Shown piece by piece: positions 16,048 through 25,697 of a stretch of 64,000 bases of DNA. Each line of letters begins with the position of its first letter. Position 1 is the first letter of the stretch. The stretch is from Nitrosomonas sp. Nm51 (GTDB lineage: Bacteria > Pseudomonadota > Gammaproteobacteria > Burkholderiales > Nitrosomonadaceae): positions 1 to 64,000 of the forward strand of contig NZ_FOGH01000011.1 of assembly GCF_900111165.1 (NCBI RefSeq), read 5' to 3'. The position numbers and the translations under genes were made by a program. Under the pieces are notes generated by a model. That model made no database searches. It was not told the origin of the DNA and saw only the letters and a program-made list of their open reading frames with translations.

Positions 16048-18969
16048 TCATTCACTTACCAGCAATCCCACCGAAAAATTGTTAAATACCTCGGCTGCGT
16101 TCAGGCAGGGCTGGCCATCGATGCGCGTGCGGCTGATACGTTCACCGGTGAGAATGTTGCGATAGACTTGTGCCGGTGACGGCAGGGTGCCGGGTATTTC
16201 GATAAAGGTGTCTTGCCAGACAGATTTACCGATCGGCAGGCCGTTTTCTTCGGTTATCAGCGGCACGAATTCACGGGCTGCTGCTGCGATGATGGTTTGG
16301 CCCTCAAGACAGCGCGCGAATGCGCAGATATGATCGGCCTGCGGACCATGCGTAGCCAGACCGGTATAGCTGCCGTGCTGGAACAGTTGCGGATTCTGCC
16401 GGCGCAGCATGAGTGTTTTCCAGGTCAGGTAGAGCTTGGCGCGGCCGTTGTCAAGGTGTTTGAGGAGTTGCTGCGTAAAGCCGGGCAGATTTGCGCTGTT
16501 TTCAGATTCCCGGACAATCGTCTGCAGTATCTGGTTGCGTTGCCGGTAATCGACGGGACGGCGGTTGTCGGGATCGACCAGGCTGAACGCCCATAATTCA
16601 TTACCCTGGTATATGTCAGGTATGCCTGGCACGGTCAGTTTCAGCAACGTTTGCGACAGGCTGTTAAACAGTCCGAAACGTGCGACGCGCTGTTGAAACG
16701 GCAGAAAGTCTGCAAGAAACGCATTGTGTTCGGGGTTTGCCGATAACAACGCGCCGACAAAATAGCGCACGGCCGTTTCATAATCTTCATTGGGATTGAT
16801 CCAGGAGGTGTGCACTTTGGCTTCCTTGATCGCCTTGAGCGTATAAGCCTCGATACGCTGCCGCAGCGATTCCAGCGCGTCCCCGTCGTCAAACAGACTG
16901 TTGCCTTCCAGCGGCCATGCGCCGATCAGCGTCTGGTAAATCAGATATTCATCATTGCGCGAGGGTGCGCGCTCATGGTTAATCAACCGTTTTTTGTTGC
17001 GGTTCAGGCGGCTCCAGCGACCCAGATGCCGGTGCCATTCGTCCGGAATCTCGGATAATACGTTTATCCGCGCCCTGACATCTTCGCTGCGCTTGCTGTC
17101 GTGCGTCGAGGTGGCAACCATGGCATGCGGCCAGTGCGCCAGCCGCTGTTTGTTGGCTTGATGAAAGGCGGCAGCCGAGATACCGAATGCGCAGGGATTA
17201 AACCCGACATCGTTGAGCGAAGCCAGCCGGTTGTAAATATATAACGCAGTGTCTTCAAGCCCCTTGGCCATGACGGGCGCGGTATACTGCTGGAATTTCA
17301 GCACAAATTGTATAATGCTGCGCCGCACGCCCGCGCTGTATTCGTTCAGATGCGCCAGCGTCAGCAGCTGTCCGATAAAATCAAGAATCAGGATATCGGC
17401 TGCCGGACTGTGTTTCTTTGCCTGTGCGATCGCCCATTGCACATAGCGCAAATCCTCTTCACTGATCTGTAAGGCAGTGATATATGTGCGGTAAACCGGA
17501 AAGCAGGCGACTATCTCGCCCAGAGCGTCGCGTAACGCCTGATAAGTAAAGTCACGGGTACGGCGGTCGGTTTGCGCAATATGACTGAGCAGGTTAGCCA
17601 GCACCGACAGTTCGCTTGACAGCATCCGAAGCGTAATCAGTTTCTTACGGTCATGCAGCAACCCTTCAAAACCCAGACTCATACCGATGAAGCGGGTGTA
17701 GATGCGGTTGATATGACGCTCCGACTGTTGCCGGACAAAAACGCCGTTGAGTTGAAACGCCGCCTCATACCCTGTAGTACCGCTGACAGGCCAGTCAGAC
17801 GGCAGGTGTTCGAAATTCGCCAGAATCTTTTCAATCCACAAGCCGAAATATTTACTGTTTGTGTCCGGTTCAAGTTGCGTTTCCTGGCGGATTAGCTGCT
17901 GCAAATGGTGGTAGTAGGCGCAGGGGTCGGACAAGCCGTCCGGGTGATCGATGCGCAGGCCGTTGATTTGACCGTCACGCATCATTTGCCGGATAAGCTG
18001 ATGCGTGACATCGAACACTTCGTTGTTCTCCATCCGCAGAGCGGCCAGTTCGTTGATATCAAAAAAACGCCGGTAGTTGATTTCTTCGGTCGCCACCTTC
18101 CAGTATGACAACCGGTAGGCCTGTGCTTCAAGCAGGTGATGCAGCCGGTCAAAGCTGCCGGATTGCGCAACATCGCCGTTAAATTCAGCCAGATTAGCCT
18201 GTATGAAGCCGTGCGCCTGGGGATGTTTTGCATAAAGATCGGCCAAATGACGCTTGCATGCCTGCGCGCTTTGCCGGCGGTACTGACGCAGGCTGGCTGA
18301 GAGATCGCTACGGGCGGGCAGGGATTTGCAGGCTGCAATGACGACAGTGAGCGCTTCAAACAGTCTTTGATCTTTGTCGTCTTGTTGCGCCAACTGGTCA
18401 AGATGGAGGTTCAGAATGTGCGGGTAAGTGCGCGGATCGATAGGAAACAAATGTTCGTAATAACGCACATTAAACACACCGTTCTCACTGTCGAATTCAA
18501 GTTTCAGTTCGCCGCTTTCAAGCACCGAGCCGTAATGATCACCAAGAAAAGGCAGCAGAATTTTATTGTGCAGCGCCGGGTTAGCGGGGTGCCAGTCGAT
18601 ATCGAAATAAGCCGCGTAAACCGATGACTGGCCATTTTCCAGTACGTCCAGCCACCAGCTGTTGTCATCGCCGCCAACACCCATATGGTTTGGCACAATG
18701 TCAACAATCTGTCCCATGCCGTAATGGTGAAGCCGTTCAATATAGGCATTATATTCGGCTTCGGTACCGATTTCCGGATTCAGCGCGTTATGGTCGACGA
18801 TATTATAACCATGCAGGCTGCCTGCGCGCGCTTTGAGGAATGGCGAAGCATATACATGGCTGATGCCCAGCGTATGCAAATACGCGATCATGTCCGCGGC
18901 ATCGGCAAACGTGAATGCATGGTTAAACTGCAAACGGTAGGTAGCGCTTGGCATGCTGGATGGATTCAT
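16048..18969 (-). CDS. treY: malto-oligosyltrehalose synthase
   Basis: TreY converts the reducing-end alpha-1,4 bond of maltodextrins into an alpha,alpha-1,1 bond, giving maltooligosyltrehalose (EC 5.4.99.15). The 973-residue protein has GH13 motifs in order: ATYRLQFNHAFTFADA at the N-terminus, the region I DIVPNHMG, the nucleophile region GLRIDHPDGLSDP, and STHDSKRSEDVRARI, which is specific to TreY. Length is typical (about 900-1000). It overlaps treZ by four bases, so the two enzymes that act in sequence are translationally coupled. Both are cytosolic and draw on glycogen-derived dextrins. Confidence 0.95.
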   Translation of the reverse strand: MNPSSMPSATYRLQFNHAFTFADAADMIAYLHTLGISHVYASPFLKARAGSLHGYNIVDHNALNPEIGTEAEYNAYIERLHHYGMGQIVDIVPNHMGVGGDDNSWWLDVLENGQSSVYAAYFDIDWHPANPALHNKILLPFLGDHYGSVLESGELKLEFDSENGVFNVRYYEHLFPIDPRTYPHILNLHLDQLAQQDDKDQRLFEALTVVIAACKSLPARSDLSASLRQYRRQSAQACKRHLADLYAKHPQAHGFIQANLAEFNGDVAQSGSFDRLHHLLEAQAYRLSYWKVATEEINYRRFFDINELAALRMENNEVFDVTHQLIRQMMRDGQINGLRIDHPDGLSDPCAYYHHLQQLIRQETQLEPDTNSKYFGLWIEKILANFEHLPSDWPVSGTTGYEAAFQLNGVFVRQQSERHINRIYTRFIGMSLGFEGLLHDRKKLITLRMLSSELSVLANLLSHIAQTDRRTRDFTYQALRDALGEIVACFPVYRTYITALQISEEDLRYVQWAIAQAKKHSPAADILILDFIGQLLTLAHLNEYSAGVRRSIIQFVLKFQQYTAPVMAKGLEDTALYIYNRLASLNDVGFNPCAFGISAAAFHQANKQRLAHWPHAMVATSTHDSKRSEDVRARINVLSEIPDEWHRHLGRWSRLNRNKKRLINHERAPSRNDEYLIYQTLIGAWPLEGNSLFDDGDALESLRQRIEAYTLKAIKEAKVHTSWINPNEDYETAVRYFVGALLSANPEHNAFLADFLPFQQRVARFGLFNSLSQTLLKLTVPGIPDIYQGNELWAFSLVDPDNRRPVDYRQRNQILQTIVRESENSANLPGFTQQLLKHLDNGRAKLYLTWKTLMLRRQNPQLFQHGSYTGLATHGPQADHICAFARCLEGQTIIAAAAREFVPLITEENGLPIGKSVWQDTFIEIPGTLPSPAQVYRNILTGERISRTRIDGQPCLNAAEVFNNFSVGLLVSE

Positions 18970-20819
18970 GGCTCGGACTCTTCGTTAAGGCACCATATTA
19001 CAGACCAGGACGGCAGAGCGCCTGCATTGTTCTGCTCGCGATTATTGTGTTGCGTGGTGTACAAAATGGCATTTGCAGAAATATTGCAACCGTTAAATGC
19101 TTCATCGCCAAAATTCGCATAGACTGACAATCGCGTATCATCGGCCAGTACCCAGTATGCGTACAGTGTATGCGCGTTAAGTTGCTTGAACCCTGCCGAC
19201 CGCCGCTCCATATCGCGCAAACGTGGAATAATTTCGCGGTGGCGCAAAGCAAGCAGCTCACGATACAGTTTCAGCCAGGATGCATGCGCGGGGCGGCCAC
19301 AGTCCGTCCAGTTCAGCACGGCCTGAAGAAATGTGTTTTCATTCATTGGATCGGGTATACGCGCAAGTGCATCGGGGTTGCTGAATTCTGGAAAACGGGC
19401 GAATTCCTCGCGGCGGCCGTTGACCACCGCGTCAGCCAGGTCCGGGCCAAAATCGCAAAAGAACGGAAATGGCTGGCGGCAGCCCCATTCTTCGCCCATA
19501 AACAGCAGCGGTGGTGACGGTGCGAGCAGTAATAGCGCAGTTGCGGCATGGACCTGCGCCGGGGATGCGAGCGACTGGATGCGCTCACCAAAAGCACGGT
19601 TACCTACCTGGTCATGATTCTGCAGAAAGGACACGAAAGCTGTCGATGGCAAATGGCGGCTTGTTTCGCCGCGGGGTTCGCCGTCCCGGTAAGGGGAACT
19701 CTCGCCCTGATAGGCAAACCCTTCCGTCAAACAGCGTCCCAGCTGGAATATTGGGTTTTGCGCATAATCCATGTAATAGCCGCCGGTTTCACCGGTCAGC
19801 AATACATGCAGCGCATGGTGTATATCATCATTCCATTGTGCAGTATATGTGCGCGGCTTGTGAGCGGCGTCACGCGCGAGATAACGCGCCGCGTTATGGT
19901 CGTTTTCCAGAATCAGATGAATATGACGCCTGCCGGAAAAAGCCGTCTGGATCCGTTGCGACAATTCGGTCAGGATATCCGGCTGCGAATCGTCCATAAT
20001 GGCATGTACGGCGTCTAAACGTAAACCGTCAACATGGTATTCCTCCAGCCAGTATAGTGCGTTGTGGATAAAAAACTGCCGCACCCAGTGACTGTGTTCG
20101 TCGTCGAAATTAATTGCAGCGCCCCAGGGAGTACGGTGTTTTTCTGTGAAGAACTGCGGCGCGTATAGATGCAGATAATTTCCTTCCGGTCCGAAGTGGT
20201 TATATACCACGTCCAGAAACACCATCATATTGCGCGCATGCGCCGCATCAACCAGCGCTTTCAGATCGTCGGGCCTGCCGTACCGGCTGTCGGGTGCAAA
20301 TAAATAGGTGCCGTCGTAACCCCAGTTGCGCTTGCCGGGAAAATCGGCGACGGGCATCAGTTCAACTGCGGTAATACCCAGATCCATCAGATAATCGAAT
20401 TTTTCCAGCGCCCCGGCGAAATTGCCGTCAGGCGTAAAACTGCCGACATGCAACTCGTAAATAACGGTTTCTTCCCAGGGACGTCCCATCCAGTGCGCAT
20501 CCTGCCAATGCCACCCGGCGGAATCAATGACTTCGCTCGGCCCGTGCACATCTTCCGGTTGAAAGCGCGAGGCCGGGTCCGGTATGCGTTTGTCGCCGTC
20601 AATACGAAAGCGGTAACAGGTGCCGGGCCGGGCTGAAGTTGTCGTGACTTCAAACCAGCCATCGGTTAGCGCGGTCATCGGCACGGTTTCTTCCGCAATG
20701 CTGTGTTTTAAACAAACATCGACCGACCGCGCAGCAGGCGCCCAGAGCCGGAAGCGCACCCCTTCTTCATCCTGCAGTTCAGCGCCAAACGGCATGTGAT
20801 AAGGGGTATTGTCGGACAT
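18966..20819 (-). CDS. treZ: malto-oligosyltrehalose trehalohydrolase
   Basis: TreZ releases free trehalose from maltooligosyltrehalose (EC 3.2.1.141). The 617-residue GH13 protein has an N-terminal CBM48-like domain (FGAELQDEEGVRFRLWAPAA) and the catalytic motifs DVVYNHFGPEGN, VDGLRLDAVHAI (nucleophile Asp), LILENDHN (acid/base Glu) and FLQNHDQVGN (third Asp). The C-terminus FSLVINCLNEE-like end is ordinary. It sits 12 bp after the trehalose synthase gene and overlaps treY. Together with treY it makes trehalose from glycogen, typically an osmoprotectant in ammonia oxidisers (inference). Confidence 0.94.
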   Translation of the reverse strand: MSDNTPYHMPFGAELQDEEGVRFRLWAPAARSVDVCLKHSIAEETVPMTALTDGWFEVTTTSARPGTCYRFRIDGDKRIPDPASRFQPEDVHGPSEVIDSAGWHWQDAHWMGRPWEETVIYELHVGSFTPDGNFAGALEKFDYLMDLGITAVELMPVADFPGKRNWGYDGTYLFAPDSRYGRPDDLKALVDAAHARNMMVFLDVVYNHFGPEGNYLHLYAPQFFTEKHRTPWGAAINFDDEHSHWVRQFFIHNALYWLEEYHVDGLRLDAVHAIMDDSQPDILTELSQRIQTAFSGRRHIHLILENDHNAARYLARDAAHKPRTYTAQWNDDIHHALHVLLTGETGGYYMDYAQNPIFQLGRCLTEGFAYQGESSPYRDGEPRGETSRHLPSTAFVSFLQNHDQVGNRAFGERIQSLASPAQVHAATALLLLAPSPPLLFMGEEWGCRQPFPFFCDFGPDLADAVVNGRREEFARFPEFSNPDALARIPDPMNENTFLQAVLNWTDCGRPAHASWLKLYRELLALRHREIIPRLRDMERRSAGFKQLNAHTLYAYWVLADDTRLSVYANFGDEAFNGCNISANAILYTTQHNNREQNNAGALPSWSVIWCLNEESEP

Positions 20820-20831
20820 ATGATATATTTA

Positions 20832-22103
20832 TCAAAAATGACGGAATTCCTGATTCAGACTGGAACCGGACAGCTCGATGCGGTCTTGTGACTCATATAA
20901 CAATGAGACCATCAATGCCAGATATTCACGCAGATGGCGGGTAATGAGAAAATTGTCGCGCACAAAAACCCTGGCTTTCTCGCCCATTTCATGAATTTTT
21001 TCAGTCTGGTACAACAGATACCGGATACGCAGGGCGACACCTTCAGGCGTGTTCGCCAGAAAACCGGTATGATGATCGATCACCTGTAATCGTATCCCGC
21101 CCACATCGCCGCCGATTACCGGCTTGCCTTTCCACATCGCTTCAGTGACAGTCAGGCCGAAACCTTCACGAACCGACTTCTGCAACACGATATCCGCTGC
21201 ACGCTGCAGCGCATTTATTTCCAGATGCGCATCAGACGGCAACAACAGAATATGAATGTCGGACGCGCCTTTCGCGGCTTCCTTTACTTCACTGAGCACG
21301 GCGCTTCCTTCAGGATCGTCTGTCGCTTCACCGCCAGCCAGCACCAACTGAATTGACGGCAGATATTTTTTGGCAAGTTTGTAGGCCTCAATTACTCCGA
21401 CCGGATCCTTAAAACGGTCAAAACGGGACACCTGCAGTACCAGCGGACGTTCGGGATCCAGTTTGTATTTTTCATAAACCTGCTGAACCGCGCCGTGCTT
21501 CAATTCAATATTTTTATCGCTGAGCGGATCGATGCTGGGTGGTATCAGATAAATCGGGTTTGGCAGTTCATGGGCGAACGCAGCCAAAGAAAAAATGCTG
21601 GCGTCATACGGCGAAATGAACTTACGCAGGTATTTCCAGACAGGCCGGTAAGGATGGCTGGCGTCAATATGGCAACGCCAGATCCATTTGCCTTTGCGAT
21701 TTGGAAAATGCTGTAATAACGCAGCCGGCTGCGGATCGTGAATAAAAACAAAATCCGCTTCCGTGAGCAATTCCCGCAGTGATTCGGCATTCTCGGCATT
21801 GGTTCTTTCATAAACCGCCAGCAACTGATCGCTCAGGTGAATCTGATTACCCTGTAATGTATTATGCATGCCTTTGGTGCATTCAAAAAACTGACTCTCT
21901 CCGGTAATCACTTCCCAGCGCGCATCAATACCGAGTTCCTGCATCAGCGGTATCATTTTGGTCAGAATCTCAGCGACGCCGCCGCCAACACGTGTCGAAT
22001 TGACATGCACGACTTTCGCGCCGGAAAAAGGCGCTGCAAGCTGGCGCAAATGCTCAATTACATCGTGACCGGTGATTTGTGCATAATCATCGAGAAAGCT
22101 CAT
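20832..22103 (-). CDS. treT: GT4 family trehalose synthase (TreT type)
   Basis: This 423-residue glycosyltransferase matches the TreT group, which joins an NDP-glucose to free glucose to give trehalose (EC 2.4.1.245). The motifs are HVNSTRVGGGVAEIL near residue 35, WRCHIDAS, the nucleotide-sugar region LVLQVSRFDRFKDP, and EGFGLTVTEAMWKGKPVIGG near residue 330 with the retaining-GT4 E-x7-E pattern. AGGGA precedes the ATG, which overlaps the upstream gene by four bases (ATGA). With TreYZ in the same operon the cell has two routes to trehalose; TreT can also work in reverse. Confidence 0.88.
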   Translation of the reverse strand: MSFLDDYAQITGHDVIEHLRQLAAPFSGAKVVHVNSTRVGGGVAEILTKMIPLMQELGIDARWEVITGESQFFECTKGMHNTLQGNQIHLSDQLLAVYERTNAENAESLRELLTEADFVFIHDPQPAALLQHFPNRKGKWIWRCHIDASHPYRPVWKYLRKFISPYDASIFSLAAFAHELPNPIYLIPPSIDPLSDKNIELKHGAVQQVYEKYKLDPERPLVLQVSRFDRFKDPVGVIEAYKLAKKYLPSIQLVLAGGEATDDPEGSAVLSEVKEAAKGASDIHILLLPSDAHLEINALQRAADIVLQKSVREGFGLTVTEAMWKGKPVIGGDVGGIRLQVIDHHTGFLANTPEGVALRIRYLLYQTEKIHEMGEKARVFVRDNFLITRHLREYLALMVSLLYESQDRIELSGSSLNQEFRHF

Positions 22104-22810
22104 GAGTCCCTCTTTAGGAAATGTGTCTTAAATAAATGCGCAAGTTGTGCGCGTAATTCGGTAAGACTGCCAAAATAGGGATCAATGCCCGCAATATGCT
22201 CTCTCAATGTATTAAAATCCGCACCAAATCCGGCCAGCCAGTCACTGAAATCATCACAGCGGTGCAGCGTGCGCCGGCGCGCATCGATAAAGTGATAAAA
22301 AATACTGCTGGTTGAGAATTGTTCAATGGCCGACGCCAGCTCAGATGGTTGCTGTAAACACCAGGCGGTATCGAACACAATGATTTGCGACCGGATAAAT
22401 TCAAATTGCTGTGTGGCGCGCATCCAGAGCAGTCCCTCATATTCATCCAGACGCATGTCGATCAACTCAATGATTTCATGGCGTAACGACTCAAGATCCA
22501 AAAAATCAGTCGGGTCCAGCGCGGCAAGCCGCTCTGCCAGAATTGCGTCGTGGATACCATGCCGGACCCAGCCGGCAAAATCGTTGTTATATTCGCGCTC
22601 TTCAAAGCGCGCCTGCAAAAGACCGCCCCAGTAATGATGATAAATGCTGGATTCATCGATTTGCGTAATTTCATTTCTGAACTCCTGCAGCATGCGTGCC
22701 CGTCTGCCGGTCGCCAGCGCAACCAGTGCGCAATCTTTAATAAAAAAAGGACCGGGACGGTTTATGGAATCTGAAGCTGTGTTTGCAGAAGCAGCGTCAG
22801 GCGTTGTCAT
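22100..22810 (-). CDS. conserved hypothetical protein of the trehalose operon (DUF5752-like)
   Basis: This 236-residue soluble, acidic, Leu/Asp-rich protein is without signal peptide or membrane segment. It appears to have two similar halves: YHHYWGGLLQARFEEREYNNDFAGWV (about residues 57-82) and FYHFIDARRRTLHRCDDFSDWLAGFG (about residues 171-196) share the plan F/Y-H-x-x-[D/G]-x-R...-N/C-D-F-x-W. I recall it as the DUF5752 type often placed beside TreT, but I cannot confirm. It starts the trehalose operon with GGGGA before the ATG and overlaps treT. A role in regulating or assisting TreT is a guess from position. Confidence 0.65.
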   Translation of the reverse strand: MTTPDAASANTASDSINRPGPFFIKDCALVALATGRRARMLQEFRNEITQIDESSIYHHYWGGLLQARFEEREYNNDFAGWVRHGIHDAILAERLAALDPTDFLDLESLRHEIIELIDMRLDEYEGLLWMRATQQFEFIRSQIIVFDTAWCLQQPSELASAIEQFSTSSIFYHFIDARRRTLHRCDDFSDWLAGFGADFNTLREHIAGIDPYFGSLTELRAQLAHLFKTHFLKRDS

Positions 22811-22882
22811 AGGATTCCCCTTTTTGTTATCGCATTACACCGGATCGGGCACATGGCGATGACGCAGGTGCCGCAATGTTTT

Positions 22883-22933
22883 TAAGGAGCCGCGAATAAA
22901 TAAGTGTTACAGTTATTTATGAACGACTCCTAA
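22883..22933 (-). repeat. repeat family A, 51-bp copy consisting of the two ends only
   Basis: The sequence joins one element end (AAGGAGCCGCGAATAAATAA) directly to the other (AGTTATTTATGAACGACTCC), with the interior 115 bp or so absent, leaving a hairpin. Orientation is opposite to copies 1-3. It lies in the interval between glgP and the trehalose operon and so may act as a transcription-terminating hairpin between the two units. Confidence 0.85.
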
Positions 22934-23032
22934 GCATAATGCAAATACGCCGCTTGTCAAACCCGCGGTTCAAATTCAGGCGGCTCACACAGCGTTTTGT
23001 CCGGCTGCCGGTCAAACGGTTACTGTTACAGC

Positions 23033-25588
23033 TTACAGCCAGACCGTCATGCCCATCTCCAGTGGATGGGTCAATAAACTATGATATGGATATGTACGAA
23101 TAAAATATTCCTGTTTGCCGCACAGTTCAGGAGACAGTTTGAGCTCGAAGATATGTTCGTTTTGTTCCTGAATACCGGAATATTCAAAGCTAAAATGACT
23201 GAAATTTCTGAGCCGTGTTTTTTTATACTGCCGGCAAATCATCAGCTCCACGATCACATCCTCAGGTTTTAATCCATTCAGTCTGGCAGCGATTTTGAAA
23301 TGCAGGGTTTCATTGAAGCAGGCCCGTGCACGGGGTATGTCAAGGCGGCGGATTTCAACGCCGTGCCATGCATTCCTGATACGGGTTTTCCATGCGGCGA
23401 TTTCCCGCGCGCCAGAAAAATGATGCGCTGTATAGCGTTCATTCTGCCGGCTTGCCGGATGATAGAAATTTCTCAAATATTGTTCTACCATACGCGCCGC
23501 ACTGAAACATGGCAGCAGTGATGCCATTGAATGTTTGGCCATTTTTACCCATTCAGGCGAATAACCGAACTTGCTGCGGTTGTAGTACAGCGGCACCACC
23601 TGGTCCTGCAGTATTTCGTACAATGCCTGGCTTTCTTCCCGGTCGCGCAGTGCAGCTTCCATATTTTCCGGTCCCGGTTTGATGGCCCAGCCATTATGAC
23701 CATCGTACCCTTCTCCCCACCAGCCATCGAGGATACTCATGTTGATCGAACCATTGATACCGGCTTTGATGCCTGATGTGCCGCTGGCTTCCAGCGGATA
23801 AATCGGATTGTTGAGCCAGACATCCACGCCGGCGACCAGCCGCCTGGCAAGACGCAGATCGTAGCCTTCCACCAGCAGAAGCCTGCCCTGAAACTCCGGC
23901 ATGTGCGCTATCTGGCTGATGCGCCGGATAAGATCCTGTCCCGGTTCATCGGCCGGATGCGCCTTTCCTGCAATAATCAGCAGCACCGGACGCTCTTCGT
24001 CAAGCATTATCTTGCGTAACCAGTCCAAATTCTCAAATAGTAATGCAGCGCGCTTGTAAGTTGCAAAACGGCGTGCAAAACCGATGGTTAATACATTGGG
24101 ATTAACAGGATCGGTGAATTTCAGCAAGCGGTCGAGGTGTGCATCGGAACCGTGATTACGTGTATTTTGTTCGGTCAGTCGGTCCCGGATACCAAAAAGC
24201 ATTTGTGATTTCAAGGATTGCCGGATGCTCCAGAACATGTGATCGGGAATATCATGAACCTGCTCCCAGAACGCCGAATCGCACATTTTATTGCGCCAGT
24301 TATACCCCAGAAAACGATCAAACAGATCGGACCATTCCTGTGCCAGAAAAGTCGGCACATGAACGCCGTTCGTGATATGGGTCATGGGATTTTCTTCCGG
24401 CTCGACCTGCGGCCATAAATCCTGGCAGATATTCGCTGATACACTGCCGTGTATTTTACTGACGCCGTTATGTGTGCGTGAGCCGCGTATAGCGAGCGCC
24501 GTCATGTTGAAATCCTTGTTGCCGGCGGTCTGGCCAAGCGCCATAAACGATTCGTGGGTAATATTCAGGTCGCGGTAAAAAGATTCGAAATAGTGCTGAA
24601 TCATTTCTTCGCTGAAGTGGTCGTGTCCGGCGGGCACTGCCGTATGCGTGGTAAAGATCGTACTGGCTGCAACCGCCTCCAGCGCGCTGGCGAAATCGAG
24701 ATCCTGGCGCATCAGAATACGAATGCGTTCAGGCATCATAAATGCGGCGTGGCCCTCATTGATGTGCCATATGGTCGGCCTGATTCCCATTTCGTGCAAG
24801 GCGCGCACACCGCCCATTCCCAGGATAATTTCCTGTTCTATACGCATGGTCTTGTCGCCGCCGTACAGTTTATGGGTGATGTTGCGGTCCTGCTGCGAAT
24901 TTTCCGGCAGATCGGTATCCAGCAAATAAAGCGTGACGCGGCCGATTTTGACCGTCCATATCTTTACCGTGACCTGCCGGCCCGGCAATGCGGCTTTGAT
25001 GCGTATTTCAGAGCCGTCGTCATGCAAGGCCGGCGACACCGGCAGATCATCAAATTCCGAATCGGTATAAATGGCGCGTTGATTTCCCTGATTATCGATT
25101 GTCTGATGAAAATAACCCTGGCGATAAAGCAGGCCTACAGCCACAAACGGCAGATGCAGATCGCTTGCCGCTTTGCAGTGATCGCCGGCAAGAATACCGA
25201 GGCCACCGGAGTATATGGGCAGGCTTTCATGAAAACCGAATTCAAAACAGAAGTAAGCGATTTGGTCTTTCGGTCGCAAACCGTTGGTCTTCTCCTGTTG
25301 CGACGGCTCGTATAAGTAGGAATCAAACGTCGATAAAATGCTGTCGTAGGTCGTCAGAAAAGTGGGATCTTCCGCCGCTTTCAGCAGTACAGATTCATCC
25401 GCGCGTTTGAGAAAAGCTTTTGGATTATGTCCAACAGCGCCCCAGAGGATAGGGTCCAGCCTGGAGAAAAGCATGCGCGTGGCGCGGTCCCAGCTGTACC
25501 AGAGATTATTGGCCAGTTCTTCCAGCCGCTCCAGCCGGGGTGGTATTTTAGGGTTGACGGTAATGGTATACGTGGTTTTAGAAAACAT
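23033..25588 (-). CDS. glgP: alpha-glucan (glycogen) phosphorylase
   Basis: This 851-residue GT35 phosphorylase releases glucose-1-phosphate from alpha-1,4 glucans. It belongs to the short alpha-glucan phosphorylase group (N-terminus IPPRLERLEELANNLWYSWD, DUF3417-type). The pyridoxal-phosphate site is the segment EASGTSGIKAGINGSINMS with the Lys that binds the cofactor, followed by ILDGWWGEGYDGHNGWAI. IYSGGLGILAGDHCKAASDL near residue 135 is also conserved. It is separated from glucokinase by 109 bp and from the trehalose operon by 222 bp. Its product feeds glycolysis or UDP/ADP-glucose and so the TreT reaction. Confidence 0.94.
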   Translation of the reverse strand: MFSKTTYTITVNPKIPPRLERLEELANNLWYSWDRATRMLFSRLDPILWGAVGHNPKAFLKRADESVLLKAAEDPTFLTTYDSILSTFDSYLYEPSQQEKTNGLRPKDQIAYFCFEFGFHESLPIYSGGLGILAGDHCKAASDLHLPFVAVGLLYRQGYFHQTIDNQGNQRAIYTDSEFDDLPVSPALHDDGSEIRIKAALPGRQVTVKIWTVKIGRVTLYLLDTDLPENSQQDRNITHKLYGGDKTMRIEQEIILGMGGVRALHEMGIRPTIWHINEGHAAFMMPERIRILMRQDLDFASALEAVAASTIFTTHTAVPAGHDHFSEEMIQHYFESFYRDLNITHESFMALGQTAGNKDFNMTALAIRGSRTHNGVSKIHGSVSANICQDLWPQVEPEENPMTHITNGVHVPTFLAQEWSDLFDRFLGYNWRNKMCDSAFWEQVHDIPDHMFWSIRQSLKSQMLFGIRDRLTEQNTRNHGSDAHLDRLLKFTDPVNPNVLTIGFARRFATYKRAALLFENLDWLRKIMLDEERPVLLIIAGKAHPADEPGQDLIRRISQIAHMPEFQGRLLLVEGYDLRLARRLVAGVDVWLNNPIYPLEASGTSGIKAGINGSINMSILDGWWGEGYDGHNGWAIKPGPENMEAALRDREESQALYEILQDQVVPLYYNRSKFGYSPEWVKMAKHSMASLLPCFSAARMVEQYLRNFYHPASRQNERYTAHHFSGAREIAAWKTRIRNAWHGVEIRRLDIPRARACFNETLHFKIAARLNGLKPEDVIVELMICRQYKKTRLRNFSHFSFEYSGIQEQNEHIFELKLSPELCGKQEYFIRTYPYHSLLTHPLEMGMTVWL

Positions 25589-25697
25589 AAATCAATTTCC
25601 CAGATTAAGCAATGTCTCTAAACGAGAATCCGTAACATGTCATATTATTCTGATATATTCATAATTAAAATCGAAGGCGTGCGGTTTTCCCGCCTGC

